NCBI GenBank assembly: GCA_938008215.1
Contig: CALLLS010000014.1
Coordinates: forward strand, 1 to 47,653
Length of the DNA: 47,653 nt
Direction of reading: 5' to 3'
Source: an uncultured Verrucomicrobiales bacterium
Lineage (GTDB): Bacteria > Verrucomicrobiota > Verrucomicrobiia > Verrucomicrobiales > Akkermansiaceae
A model generated the notes under the pieces. It did no database searches. It saw nothing but the letters and a program-made list of their open reading frames with translations, and was not told the origin of the DNA. Made by a program: the position numbers and the translations under genes. Shown in pieces: positions 1-8,851 of the stretch. Position 1 is the stretch's first letter. The number at the start of each line of letters is the position of its first letter.

Positions 1-416
1 TGCTGGCTTTACGAGAAATAAGATCATCTAGTTCATGGTAAACATTCTTTAAGTCACTCCCTTTCACGGTGTTATACTTATTCTTTATCTCCGCTATAAT
101 TTGGCGCTCTTCATTAAGTAAATCTACTTGCCCTCCTGTGCCTAAATCATTCCAGCCGCTAACGCTCCCTAAAACTGTTTGATGAAAAAGTCCTATTATT
201 ACTAACGCTTTTTTGACTTTGGCGATGGAGCTCAGATTTCTTCCATTCATCATAGTTCAAATTAAATCCAGAGATCTCAAATAACGGAGAAAATGGATCG
301 ATGACATTCTTATTAAATTTCTTTAACGATGCGCTCTGAACGTCATTCGCTTTTAGCAGTAGGTTATCTACTGCTGAGAATAGATTCTGATCCTCTATAA
401 AGTTAAGGTGTGGCAT
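1..416 (-). pseudogene. Frameshifted Eco47II-family type II restriction endonuclease, 3' end outside window
   Basis: The gene reads leftwards from an ATG at 416. The first frame (MPHLNFIEDQN...) stays open to a TAG at 159, but recognisable sequence shifts to a second frame near 209-214, a run of six T on the plus strand. With one base fewer, the reading continues through IGLFHQTVLGSVSGWNDLG, then VDLLNEERQIIAEIKNKYN, to the window edge. D...EIK looks like a PD-(D/E)xK nuclease core. From memory, both parts resemble the Eco47II restriction endonuclease family; the precise cleavage specificity is not claimed. The partner methyltransferase would be expected beyond the left edge. The homopolymer position means a sequencing error or a phase-variable tract is possible instead of true decay. 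Confidence 0.72.
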
Positions 417-453
417 CCTAACGCATTAAAAGAGCTAAATGTACAGAAAACAA

Positions 454-483
454 GAAGAGAGAATTTCTTCTCTCTCCTTTTTG
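454..483. terminator. Probable bidirectional intrinsic terminator
   Basis: A perfect 7-bp inverted repeat (GAGAGAA 457-463, loop TTTC, TTCTCTC 468-474) is followed on the plus strand by C and a run of T (476-482), and on the minus strand by TTCTTGTTTT. It sits just past the sufD stop and before the restriction gene start. It would end the fur-suf transcript reading leftwards. Inferred from structure only. Confidence 0.5.
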
Positions 484-508
484 ATAAATTTATGAGGCTT
501 TAAGACCC

Positions 509-1777
509 TTAAGCAAAGGACTTAGCGAGAGCCTGCACGGCTTTCTCTTCTAAGGCATCATGATTAAGCTTTTTAAAGACATCTGCACAGAATCCTTCCG
601 CGATGATTTGGCGGGCAGCATCTGCTGAGATTCCACGTGCTTGGAGGTAGAAGATTTCTTCTTCGCTCACTTGGGCTGAGGTGGATCCGTGGGAACAAGC
701 CACTTGATCCGCATTAATCTCTAGTCCAGGCATGGAGTTCGCCTCACAAACATCACTCATGAGGAGATTTCTGCAGGTTTGATACGCGTCCGTGTGGTGC
801 GCACCTTCATCTACGAAGATAATCCCTGAAAAGATGGTCTTAGCCTTATCGTACAGCGTATTCTTATAGAGTAGCTCACTGTAGCAATGCGGGCTCGCAT
901 GGTGCTGGAATGTTCTTTGGTCGATCTCTTGTTCACCATGTGGCACAGAAACAGAGAGGATCTTACAACGGGCGTCTCTGCCATCTACAGTAGAGTAAAA
1001 CTCATCTCTCACCCATTCTGATCCCGTATGTAAGACGGCAGTGGTAGAATCTGCTCCTTCTCCCGTGTGGGACTCGCCTAGACGAATAAGCTGGCTTTTA
1101 ACGTTCAGCTCTTGAGTGCAAAGGTATTTAAAGTGAGCTCCGTTTTCTACTTTGATGTCAGAGACTGATAGAACGGTTGAAGCATCTTCCCCATTTGTTG
1201 ATTTATAGCTTTCCACGATGGAAGCATGAGAGTTTTTCCCTGCTACGACGTGGAGGTAGGTATGAGAACGTCCTGCTCCTGTGAAGAGGTGGACGATTTC
1301 GATCGGCTGTTCCACTTTCACACCATCACCAATAGAGATGATCGCTCCGTCCTCTAAGGATGCGCGGTGAAAGGCAGCTAATTTTTCAGAGCCCAGCTTA
1401 CCTTGCATGGGAGGAATAGCGCTTTCTAAATAATCACTGACCTCATGGATGGCACGGTTTAAGGGTAGAGCAACTAATCCTTCTGGTGTGTCTCCTTCGA
1501 TACTCATGCAATACCCGTTCACAAAGGTGAAGCGAATCACGCCTTCTGGAGCGGGCTCTATATCCAACTCCATTCCTTCTTCATCGGTAAGCGGAATTTC
1601 AGTGATTTGGGCTTTCTTAGGTTTCCCAAAGCGCCAATTCTCATTCTTTTTCGTCGGGTGATCTAACCCTTGGAAATCCGTTTGTCCTTTAGCACGGAGG
1701 CTATTGAACCACTCTGGGGCATCTGGGATAGCGTCTCCTGGCGCAGTGGTGAATTCTTCTTCTAATACAGCTGACAT
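509..1777 (-). CDS. sufD: Fe-S cluster assembly protein SufD
   Basis: SufD is a scaffold subunit of the cytoplasmic SufBCD complex, which builds iron-sulfur clusters. The 422-residue length matches the family. The right-handed beta-helix core ends in the conserved C-terminal stretch with ACSHGST (residues 360-366, containing the family's key histidine) followed by QVSEEEIFYLQARGIS. That last segment is shared with SufB and marks the two as paralogues. It is the last gene of the fur-sufC-sufB-sufD operon, 20 bases after sufB, and is followed by a probable terminator. No cysteine desulfurase (SufS) or SufE/SufU gene lies alongside, so the sulfur donor must be encoded elsewhere. Confidence 0.95.
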   Translation of the reverse strand: MSAVLEEEFTTAPGDAIPDAPEWFNSLRAKGQTDFQGLDHPTKKNENWRFGKPKKAQITEIPLTDEEGMELDIEPAPEGVIRFTFVNGYCMSIEGDTPEGLVALPLNRAIHEVSDYLESAIPPMQGKLGSEKLAAFHRASLEDGAIISIGDGVKVEQPIEIVHLFTGAGRSHTYLHVVAGKNSHASIVESYKSTNGEDASTVLSVSDIKVENGAHFKYLCTQELNVKSQLIRLGESHTGEGADSTTAVLHTGSEWVRDEFYSTVDGRDARCKILSVSVPHGEQEIDQRTFQHHASPHCYSELLYKNTLYDKAKTIFSGIIFVDEGAHHTDAYQTCRNLLMSDVCEANSMPGLEINADQVACSHGSTSAQVSEEEIFYLQARGISADAARQIIAEGFCADVFKKLNHDALEEKAVQALAKSFA

Positions 1778-1797
1778 TTCAAAAATAGTTTAATGGT

Positions 1798-3243
1798 TTA
1801 CCCTACAGATCCTTCCATTTCTAGCTCGATCAAGCGCTTAAGCTCCACGCTATATTCCATGGGGAATTCGCGTGCTAGATCGTTAATAAAGCCGTTCACC
1901 GCTAAGGACATGGCTGCTGCCTCAGAAATTCCACGCTGTTGCATGTAAAAGAGCATTTCTTCTGATACTTGGGATACACTCGCCTCATGTTGTGTGGCAT
2001 GTTGGTTTCCGCGCACCGTGATGGCGGGGAAGGTATCAGTACGGGAGTGTGAGTTAATGAGCAGAGCATCACACTCTGTATTGTTCTTACACCCTTTTAA
2101 ATTTTTAGGAATGTGGACTTGCCCTCGATAGGTGGAACGTCCTTTACCAAGTGAAATGGACTTAGAAACGACGTTTGAAGTCGTTTCATCTGCAGCGTGG
2201 ATCATCTTGGCACCAGTGTCTTGCTCCTGTCCGTCAGATGCGAGAGCGATGGAGATCACTTCACCACGTGCCTTACGTCCTTTCATGACGACACCAGGGT
2301 ATTTCATGGTGAGACGAGACCCAATGTTACAATCAATCCAACGCACTTCTGCATTTTCATGTGCTACACCACGTTTAGTCACGAGGTTAAAGACGTTCGA
2401 GGACCAGTTCTGGACGGTGATGTATTGGATCTTAGCGCCTTTCATAGCGACAAGCTCCACGACCGCCGAGTGAAGGGTGGCGGTCTCAAACTTAGGAGCG
2501 GTACAACCTTCCATGTAAGTAATCTCTGCACCTTCATCAGCGATAATCAGTGTTCGTTCAAACTGCCCAAAGTTCTCTGAGTTGATTCGGAAATACGCCT
2601 GAAGAGGAGCATCTAATTTTAAGCCCTTGGGGACATAGATAAAGGAACCCCCGGAGAAAACGGCACTGTTGAGGGCAGAGAACTTATTATCACCAGTAGG
2701 AATGACCTTACCAAACCATGGTCTAAAGATTTCCTCATGCTCACGTAAACCCTCAGTCGAGTTGACAAAAATAACCCCTTTCTTCTCTAAATCTTCTTTG
2801 ATGTTCGAGTATGAAGTCTCTGAATCATACTGTGCTTCTACTCCGGCGAGGAAAGCACGTTCTTGCTGAGGAACTCCTAACCTTTCAAACGTTTCTAAAA
2901 CCTCAGGTGGCACATCATCCCAGCTACGCTTAGGAGCTTGTCCATCGGAAAGGTAATAACGAATCTTATCAAAATCGATGTTTTCTAGATCTTTAGAAGC
3001 CCAATTCGTGGGAAGTGGCTTACTTTCAAATACTTCTAGTGCACGATGGCGGAATTCACGGATCCAGTCCTTTTCCTTCTTAACACCAGAAATGTAATCA
3101 ACGGTGTCCTTGGTGAGCCCTACCCCGGCATCATACTTGTGATTCTCAGGAAAGGAGAAATCTCCGATAGAGCGATCAATATCAATGGCGTCTTGCGTCT
3201 CGTCATCGAGAACCGCTGAGTCGTTTAAATCGTAAGCAGACAT
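1798..3243 (-). CDS. sufB: Fe-S cluster assembly protein SufB
   Basis: SufB is the main scaffold of the SufBC2D complex. The 481 residues match the family. Visible landmarks are EGCTAP at 245-250, followed by the conserved [19 protein letters not shown] region, and the C-terminal [19 protein letters not shown] block shared with SufD. The start at 3243 lies 5 bases after the sufC stop, which indicates translational coupling. The order fur-sufC-sufB-sufD differs from the sufABCDSE order of E. coli and lacks A, S and E. Confidence 0.97.
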   Translation of the reverse strand: MSAYDLNDSAVLDDETQDAIDIDRSIGDFSFPENHKYDAGVGLTKDTVDYISGVKKEKDWIREFRHRALEVFESKPLPTNWASKDLENIDFDKIRYYLSDGQAPKRSWDDVPPEVLETFERLGVPQQERAFLAGVEAQYDSETSYSNIKEDLEKKGVIFVNSTEGLREHEEIFRPWFGKVIPTGDNKFSALNSAVFSGGSFIYVPKGLKLDAPLQAYFRINSENFGQFERTLIIADEGAEITYMEGCTAPKFETATLHSAVVELVAMKGAKIQYITVQNWSSNVFNLVTKRGVAHENAEVRWIDCNIGSRLTMKYPGVVMKGRKARGEVISIALASDGQEQDTGAKMIHAADETTSNVVSKSISLGKGRSTYRGQVHIPKNLKGCKNNTECDALLINSHSRTDTFPAITVRGNQHATQHEASVSQVSEEMLFYMQQRGISEAAAMSLAVNGFINDLAREFPMEYSVELKRLIELEMEGSVG

Positions 3244-3248
3244 CGTAT

Positions 3249-3998
3249 TTATGCTAATGCAGGTTCTTTTAAGAATTCATACCCGCTCGCTTCTAGTTCT
3301 AGGGCAAGTTCTTTACCGCCACTTTTCACGATCTGACCGTCTGCCATTACGTGAACCACATCTGGCTGGATGTAATCTAAAAGTCTTTGGTAGTGTGTAA
3401 TAACAAGGAAACCTCGCTCTGAAGAACGCATGGAGTTCACTCCCTTAGCGACTACTTTCATGGCATCGATGTCTAAACCAGAATCCGTTTCATCAAGGAT
3501 ACAGAACTTAGGGTCTAACATCATCATTTGAAGGATTTCATTACGCTTCTTCTCTCCGCCAGAGAATCCCTCATTTACGGCACGAGCTGTGAATTTACGA
3601 TCCATTTCGAGGATGTCCATCTTAGCGTAAAGATCTTTATAATAAGCTACAGCATCTAGCTCTTCACCTTTGGGAAGCCTTGCTTGTAGAGCTGCACGAA
3701 TAAAGTTAGCGTTAGAAACTCCAGGAACTTCTGCTGGGTATTGAAAGGCAAGAAAGATACCCGCTCGTGAGCGCTCATCGATTTCCATTTCAAGAATATC
3801 TTCTCCATTTAAAGTTACGGAGCCACCATTGACTTCGTAATCGTCATGACCGGCGATGACCTTTGAAAGGGTTGATTTCCCTGATCCGTTAGGTCCCATG
3901 ATTGCATGAACCTCTCCTTTGGGGATTTCTAAGTTTAACCCCTTTAAAATAGGAGTGTCATCTATACTTGCTTTTAAGTTACTAACTACGAGGCTCAT
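3249..3998 (-). CDS. sufC: Fe-S cluster assembly ATPase SufC
   Basis: SufC is the ABC-type ATPase that drives SufB/SufD remodelling during cluster assembly. It is cytoplasmic and not part of a transporter. Walker [10 protein letters not shown] is at 35-43, signature FSGGEKKR at 145-152, and Walker B with D-loop [11 protein letters not shown] at 166-176. The motif [11 protein letters not shown] is typical of SufC rather than of transport ATPases. The 249-residue length is standard. It begins 4 bases after the fur-like gene ends and precedes sufB by 5 bases. Confidence 0.97.
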   Translation of the reverse strand: MSLVVSNLKASIDDTPILKGLNLEIPKGEVHAIMGPNGSGKSTLSKVIAGHDDYEVNGGSVTLNGEDILEMEIDERSRAGIFLAFQYPAEVPGVSNANFIRAALQARLPKGEELDAVAYYKDLYAKMDILEMDRKFTARAVNEGFSGGEKKRNEILQMMMLDPKFCILDETDSGLDIDAMKVVAKGVNSMRSSERGFLVITHYQRLLDYIQPDVVHVMADGQIVKSGGKELALELEASGYEFLKEPALA

Positions 3999-4002
3999 TT
4001 GT

Positions 4003-4407
4003 CTATTGTTTTAAAAATCCTTTAATATTCAGTTCTAAGTTTTCAATCACCGCACCTTGTGGGAGATCGAGAAATTGCGTTAGATCAACATCAGGCTTAA
4101 ACTTCACGTCTATGATGTCACCAGTTGACTGATCGTGAAAGTGTCCATGTTCGCAAAGGTTTGCGCAATACCTGCTTGGTTCGCGATCTATATTCACCTG
4201 CTTTACTACATCATGACTAACAAGTGCGTCTAAACAATTGTAGATAGTAGCTAGAGAGACACTTGAAAGTTCGTTCTGTGCTCGTTCAAATATAGTCTGA
4301 GCGGTAGGGTGATCTCTTTCTTCTAATAAAACATCATATACTACCTTACGCTGTTTAGTCATGCGTAAGCCATTATTTATCTCAAGTGTAGTGTTAGAAT
4401 CCGACAC
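4003..4407 (-). CDS. Fur-family transcriptional regulator heading the suf operon
   Basis: A 134-residue Fur/PerR-type repressor with an N-terminal winged helix ([27 protein letters not shown], then [12 protein letters not shown]) and a metal-binding dimerisation half with histidines at H87, H89 and H91. The start codon read is GTG at 4407; the first in-frame ATG is at residue 16, too late to keep the whole N-terminus. The structural-zinc CxxC pair usually found just after the histidine cluster is absent (DQST instead), and there is no C-terminal CxxC, so the protein would not carry the classical cysteine zinc site. It is first in the operon with sufCBD and has a palindromic operator in its own leader. 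This suggests it senses iron, peroxide or cluster status and controls both itself and suf. Whether it acts as Fur, PerR or an Fe-S-type regulator cannot be read from sequence. Confidence 0.88.
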   Translation of the reverse strand: MSDSNTTLEINNGLRMTKQRKVVYDVLLEERDHPTAQTIFERAQNELSSVSLATIYNCLDALVSHDVVKQVNIDREPSRYCANLCEHGHFHDQSTGDIIDVKFKPDVDLTQFLDLPQGAVIENLELNIKGFLKQ

Positions 4408-4450
4408 GGCAAAGTAGACTACTCATCAAATCTTCCTGCGCAAGTCTTTT

Positions 4451-4465
4451 TTAGAACTATTCTAA
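4451..4465 (-). promoter_or_regulatory. Fur/PerR-type operator upstream of fur-sufCBD
   Basis: TTAGAACTATTCTAA is a perfect 6-3-6 inverted repeat, and a 7-1-7 repeat with one mismatch. Its layout is like the PerR box (TTATAATnATTATAA) and half of a classical Fur box. It lies 44-58 bases upstream of the regulator's GTG start, where a repressor of the fur-suf transcript would bind. The overlapping TAGAAT on the minus strand could serve as a -10 element, but no good -35 is evident. Confidence 0.55.
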
Positions 4466-4518
4466 ATTTGCTACACTAATTATCTAAACTGGTAGTGAAG
4501 ATAAAATGAGAATATTAC

Positions 4519-5682
4519 TTAAAAGAATGTTCTGAAGCCTGCGGAGATAGAAACTGCGTCATCGTCAGCTAGATTTGTGTCGTTCACCTTATCATATTCT
4601 ACCCCTAAAAGAATCTTAAGGTTATCTTCTATAAAATAGTAATTGAAACCTAAATAGGCGTTAAATGCGGTTTCTCCTCCTACAAGAGGATTATCAACGA
4701 CACTACTACTCCTTGAGTAACGATTACTAGAATCTGCTACACCACCTTCTCCGCCGTAATAGGAAACTCTTCCCACAAGCTCTAAGTTTTTATTAATAGG
4801 CTTATAAGCTAAGATATTGCCCCCAAAATAGGAGTCTCCTTCTAAAGTTTCACCACCGGCAATATTATAAATCACGGTAGCCTCATTATGTTCGGTAACA
4901 TAGGCTACTGAGTATGCAAAATTATCATTTGAAGCGAGTGCTGGAGCATTTTCGTCAGCATCTATAGTTTTTACAAAGTCAACAAGAAGCCTGCCTCCAG
5001 GAATGCCAAATCCGGTGCTAGCGAAAAGGAATGATCCCCTTTCGCGTTCTTCCCAGAAATCAAATTCTATATCTCTGCCGTTCGAGAAAAAACCTAATGA
5101 ATAATCCACTCCCTTAGCACTCGCATTCACAAGAACTCCCGTAGAGTTAAATGGACGAATTTCACCATCTTGGAGGCGTGTCCGCGAGACGGTTTTCATT
5201 TCATTAGAGGAATAATGAACTTCTTGACCTATATTGATCTTTTTCTTTCCAATAATGAGATCTAATTTATCAAAATAGTTGAGTTTAAAAAGCCCTGCTA
5301 GATCAGCAGTGAAACCTACATCATCCCAACCATCATAAGTGAATAAATCTCCACTATGGAGATTGTTTATGTCTCCATTATCGAGATTTATATTTCCTTT
5401 AAAATTAAAGTAATTGAGAAAGTCTATATCAGACCCTAGCCTTGTACGGCGAAGCTCGTATTCATCATTACTTTTACCATCCAAGAATACATATCCTGCA
5501 TGGTAGTGCAAACGCCCATAAAAGCGGACTTTCTGTATGTATTTATTCTCTGAATTTGTGTATAGAGTGCCACCTTCTTGAAGAAGCTTTTTGAAGTCAT
5601 ATTGGCTTTCAAATGCGGATAAATTCGTAGCTCCTGTGACAATAGCTAGTGCAACAACTTTTACTAATTTTTTAGTATTCAT
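4519..5682 (-). CDS. Outer-membrane porin, phosphate-selective porin O/P-like
   Basis: A 387-residue secreted beta-barrel protein. The first ~23 residues form a signal peptide (MNTKKLVKVVALAIVTGATNLSA). The body consists of alternating short amphipathic strands with motifs such as RVSYYGGEG, AYLGFNYYF and LGVEYDKVND. The last residues, SAGFRTFF, end in phenylalanine, the standard signal for outer-membrane barrel insertion. The pattern RRTRLGSDIDFLNYFNFKG resembles the OprO/OprP porin family, so anion or small-solute passage is plausible, but substrate cannot be assigned. It lies 111 bases upstream of the fur gene on the same strand. Confidence 0.75.
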   Translation of the reverse strand: MNTKKLVKVVALAIVTGATNLSAFESQYDFKKLLQEGGTLYTNSENKYIQKVRFYGRLHYHAGYVFLDGKSNDEYELRRTRLGSDIDFLNYFNFKGNINLDNGDINNLHSGDLFTYDGWDDVGFTADLAGLFKLNYFDKLDLIIGKKKINIGQEVHYSSNEMKTVSRTRLQDGEIRPFNSTGVLVNASAKGVDYSLGFFSNGRDIEFDFWEERERGSFLFASTGFGIPGGRLLVDFVKTIDADENAPALASNDNFAYSVAYVTEHNEATVIYNIAGGETLEGDSYFGGNILAYKPINKNLELVGRVSYYGGEGGVADSSNRYSRSSSVVDNPLVGGETAFNAYLGFNYYFIEDNLKILLGVEYDKVNDTNLADDDAVSISAGFRTFF

Positions 5683-5810
5683 ATTTCTTGTATGAGATGC
5701 GCAACAGAAATCACAGCTCTAGACATTTGACAATGGAGTATCGCTTAAAAAATTTCGTTTCATAGGTATGCGATCTTATAAATATGGAAATTGAATATTT
5801 CAGTCAGGGT

Positions 5811-6023
5811 TTATACACATTGATGAGAGAGTTATTTATTTAATGAGTAGAAAACTCTTCTTCTTCTACATGTGAATAACACTTAAAAAAGATTGTTCTT
5901 CATTCTAGCTATAGACGTTCCACACGTTAATAATAGTGTAGAGTAAAGGTAGAAAAACCTTCTCACTTGGTAAGAACTTCATTTGTGAACAACTCTGGAT
6001 AACTTTAAGATGCTTTATTCACA
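5811..6023. other. Cluster of DnaA-box-like sites in a 365-bp AT-rich gap: candidate replication origin
   Basis: The gap 5683-6047 has no gene. It holds three exact matches to TTATNCACA: TTATACACA at 5811-5819 (plus), TTATTCACA at 5871-5879 (minus) and TTATTCACA at 6015-6023 (plus). Two one-mismatch sites are also present on the minus strand: TTGTTCACA at 5984-5992 and TTATCCAGA at 5994-6002. The flanks are AT-rich, with runs such as TTTAAGCG and TTATTTATTTAATG. This is the density expected of a DnaA-binding region. No dnaA, dnaN, gidA or hemB gene is adjacent, and genes on both sides read leftwards, so origin function is inferred from the boxes alone. The left part of the gap must also hold the porin promoter. 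Confidence 0.45.
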
Positions 6024-6047
6024 GACTTTCTCGCAATTCTTAACAAC

Positions 6048-6902
6048 TTACTTAAGATACTGTAAATATGCCCAAAAGATAGGTGCAGGAGCAATGAGCG
6101 CTCCATCAGCAAGTGCTCTAAGAGCGTCTAATGAGAAGCGACTACGGTAACGATTGATAAGCTGTAAGAGACCTGCAGAAACCATTATAGCAAAGTAAAA
6201 GGGACGTGCAAATTCATCACCCTTAACTGCCAGATAAAGACAAAGAACAGTAATGATCAAAAGAGGTATAGTAAGAGTTAACTCGTAAGAGCTCTTTTCT
6301 TCTCTATATCTCGTGGCGCGTGAAGCTTCCCAAATATCGATAGCGGTGATATTACAGATACAGAGAGCACTAAACATAAGCATCTCCCTGCTCCAGATTA
6401 GAGAGAGCCAAAAAGTAGAAGGTCGGAAAAAGTAAATTCCTAAAGCGACACCGTAGCTAAAAGTGTAACCAGCTATGATATTCTTAAAGAGGACTGGGCG
6501 CTCATTATTCCCACCATTTATAAGAGCGAAAAAGAAATATACGGAGACTAACCCTAATACAGGTAAAGCATGCACGAAAATACCCTTAGGGAGTTGGAAG
6601 CCAAGAGCTATACAAGAGCCAGCAACAGTAAAGACGGCATACTTCATCCAACTCCAATGCTCAGCATGAAAGGCGTGGCGACTACTCACTTTCGCTCTTA
6701 CTCCTTTAGAAGCTTGATTATCTAGTATCCTATCTAGAACATATATAATCCAAACTATGCCAGGTAAGATGTAAAAGATGTTATCGTTTATCCATTGAAC
6801 TCTCCAAGTTTCCGCAAAGATCCATGCCCAGACTACCGCTACTATCGGTGCATCTAGACTCATGAGGTTTGGTAATAACCAGTATGGACGAGATTTTTCC
6901 AC
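6048..6902 (-). CDS. UbiA-like integral membrane prenyltransferase family protein
   Basis: A 284-residue polytopic membrane protein with about eight or nine hydrophobic segments. The acidic motif YVLDRILDN (D57, D61) early in the protein and a second polar loop DIWEASRATRYREE are placed like the two aspartate-rich loops of UbiA-type prenyltransferases, which transfer isoprenoid chains to aromatic or other acceptors. Both are degenerate relative to the classical NDxxDxxxD and DxxxD, so enzymatic activity is uncertain. The start at 6902 (MEKSRPYWLLPNLMSLDAP) places the first helix at the usual distance from the N-terminus. Neighbours give no pathway clue. Confidence 0.5.
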   Translation of the reverse strand: MEKSRPYWLLPNLMSLDAPIVAVVWAWIFAETWRVQWINDNIFYILPGIVWIIYVLDRILDNQASKGVRAKVSSRHAFHAEHWSWMKYAVFTVAGSCIALGFQLPKGIFVHALPVLGLVSVYFFFALINGGNNERPVLFKNIIAGYTFSYGVALGIYFFRPSTFWLSLIWSREMLMFSALCICNITAIDIWEASRATRYREEKSSYELTLTIPLLIITVLCLYLAVKGDEFARPFYFAIMVSAGLLQLINRYRSRFSLDALRALADGALIAPAPIFWAYLQYLK

Positions 6903-6985
6903 GAAACTTACTTTTTCTATTTCTTAGATAAGCTAGAATAGCAAGCTTTTCAATATATGGAACCAGTATGTTTAAAAATAGTTGA

Positions 6986-8788
6986 TCAAGCTAAAGGCAT
7001 AGCGTGGCCAATTGCATCTGAAATTGTTCTCAGTAGTTCCGCTTCTCGGTTGGTCAGTGAAGAATCGCTTACTGCTAGGGATTTTACCTTTTCAATAATG
7101 TCATGTTTTAGCTTCGGCGATGCGTGCTGACAGATATTTAAGCATTTGTCGAGTTCTGCCACTTCCTGTGAGGAAAGTTTGTAGTCAGTCCTTTCACAGC
7201 GTTTCATGGTGTCTATGAGGAGCTGGACTTCCTCATGGATATGCTTTACGCGAGAATATTTCACCTTGGAGTAGGGCATTCCCTCAGCATGGCGTAGGAG
7301 ATGGCGCTCGTTGACTCGCTGAAGCATGTATTCAAAGAGAGAGACCTCACTATCAGCTGAAATTAACTCTCTTGTAATGGTGATGAATCGCTCTTTCCGG
7401 GGAGCACTGAGTTTTCGTAAAGTGGGCATCGCGAGATCAATGAGAGAAATTTTATATAAGCTATGAAGACTTTCCATTTGCTTACTCCAGTCCTTAACCA
7501 AACCTTGCCCAGCCTCTGCCGGAGCTATTTCTATTAAGCGCGCTGCTTCTAAGCCATTAAGCCCGCCTTCAGAAGCCACGAGCATGGAGAAGATAAGGAG
7601 TTGAGCATCATCTGAATCACGCGTGGCATGGATGAGCTCAGGCGGTAATCCGTGAAGCTGTGGTGGAAGATTCAGGGTATCTTCTTCATGAGCCTCTACA
7701 GGTGCACTTAATGAAGAGACGGGGGAGCTTAGTCCAGATATTCCCTCGCGGTGCTCGATGGAGGGAAGGGACGCGTTCTCAAATTTGCCATTCCAGTCTG
7801 CTTTAATGCGTTTTATGCGGACATCTAAGGGCGGGTGGGTCGCGAACCCAAAGGAGAAGAGTCCACCATCCGCGAAGAACATATGGCTCGCTTCGGCTGC
7901 CTTAGGCGCAGTGATTCGTGAGCCTTCACGGAAACCACCAATTTTTGCTAGGGCGCCAGCGATTGTCTCTGGGTTTCTTGTAAATTGCACCGCAGAGGCA
8001 TCAGCCAAGTATTCGCGTTGGCGTGAGATAGCAGCCTGTAAGAGCCTCCCAAAGAAGACACCTAAGCCACCGATCACCATCAGAGCTGCACCAATCGCTA
8101 AAATCACCATCACGAGGTTCCCTCCATCGCGGTCATTCCTTCCGCCACCACCTACCCGAACGCGCCCATAAGTCAGGGAGCGAAATAGCATGTGCCCGAT
8201 CATAGCAATCGCCATCAGCCCAAAGACCCAGCCGATCATGCGCATGTTCATCTTCATGTCTCCATTGAGAATGTGGCTAAATTCATGCGCGATGACTCCT
8301 TGTAATTCTTCGCGGTTTAACCGTTCAATACAGCCTCGCGTAACTCCGATGACGGCGTTTGTGGGTTCGGTTCCCGCTGCGAAGGCGTTAATGCTATTTT
8401 CATGATCCATGACATAGACCATTGGCACGGGCACTCCAGAGGCCAGCGCCATTTCTTGCACCACGTTCAGGAGTCGTTGCTCATGGAAATCAGAAGGTGT
8501 TCCATCTAATAAACGCCCCCCCAGATCCTTCGCGACCACATCTCCTCCACGGGATAATTGGATCGATTTATAAAGAAAGGGAACCATGATTGTGCACCCT
8601 GCGACCAATGAGGAACCGATGAAGACCTCTAGAGGAAACCCCTCCTGCATCAATTGCCGATTATTCTGAACGATCACCACAAAGAGCAGTCCGATTAGCA
8701 CCATGACGGCGATCACCGATAGTAAAAACCCGAAACCGAGCCACTTCGTTTTCTTGCGCGCGTCCTCTTGAGCCTGATAGAAATCCAT
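6986..8788 (-). CDS. M48-family membrane zinc metalloprotease, HtpX-like, with C-terminal extension
   Basis: The N-terminal ~330 residues are an HtpX-type protease: two transmembrane helices (about 18-40 and 54-73), the zinc motif HEFSH at 168-172, another membrane pair after it, and the downstream REYLADASAV segment supplying the third ligand. HtpX proteins take part in quality control of inner-membrane proteins. At 600 residues the protein is about twice the length of E. coli HtpX. The extra C-terminal ~250 residues are soluble and mainly helical; they contain two short acidic segments (LISADSEVSLFEY and LAVSDSSLTNREAELL) that recall TerB-like helical repeats, though this is only an impression. 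The ATG at 8788 leaves a short cytoplasmic N-terminus. Confidence 0.88.
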   Translation of the reverse strand: MDFYQAQEDARKKTKWLGFGFLLSVIAVMVLIGLLFVVIVQNNRQLMQEGFPLEVFIGSSLVAGCTIMVPFLYKSIQLSRGGDVVAKDLGGRLLDGTPSDFHEQRLLNVVQEMALASGVPVPMVYVMDHENSINAFAAGTEPTNAVIGVTRGCIERLNREELQGVIAHEFSHILNGDMKMNMRMIGWVFGLMAIAMIGHMLFRSLTYGRVRVGGGGRNDRDGGNLVMVILAIGAALMVIGGLGVFFGRLLQAAISRQREYLADASAVQFTRNPETIAGALAKIGGFREGSRITAPKAAEASHMFFADGGLFSFGFATHPPLDVRIKRIKADWNGKFENASLPSIEHREGISGLSSPVSSLSAPVEAHEEDTLNLPPQLHGLPPELIHATRDSDDAQLLIFSMLVASEGGLNGLEAARLIEIAPAEAGQGLVKDWSKQMESLHSLYKISLIDLAMPTLRKLSAPRKERFITITRELISADSEVSLFEYMLQRVNERHLLRHAEGMPYSKVKYSRVKHIHEEVQLLIDTMKRCERTDYKLSSQEVAELDKCLNICQHASPKLKHDIIEKVKSLAVSDSSLTNREAELLRTISDAIGHAMPLA

Positions 8789-8851
8789 ATTTCCCTAGAC
8801 TATGCCAAAGCTTTTCCGTTCAGGGAATGGGAAAAATGAAGGAATTTTATA

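Noticed and set aside
2132-2580. Plus-strand open frames of 113 and 127 codons
   Set aside because: Both lie inside sufB on the other strand, have no recognisable protein features, and show antisense-derived composition.
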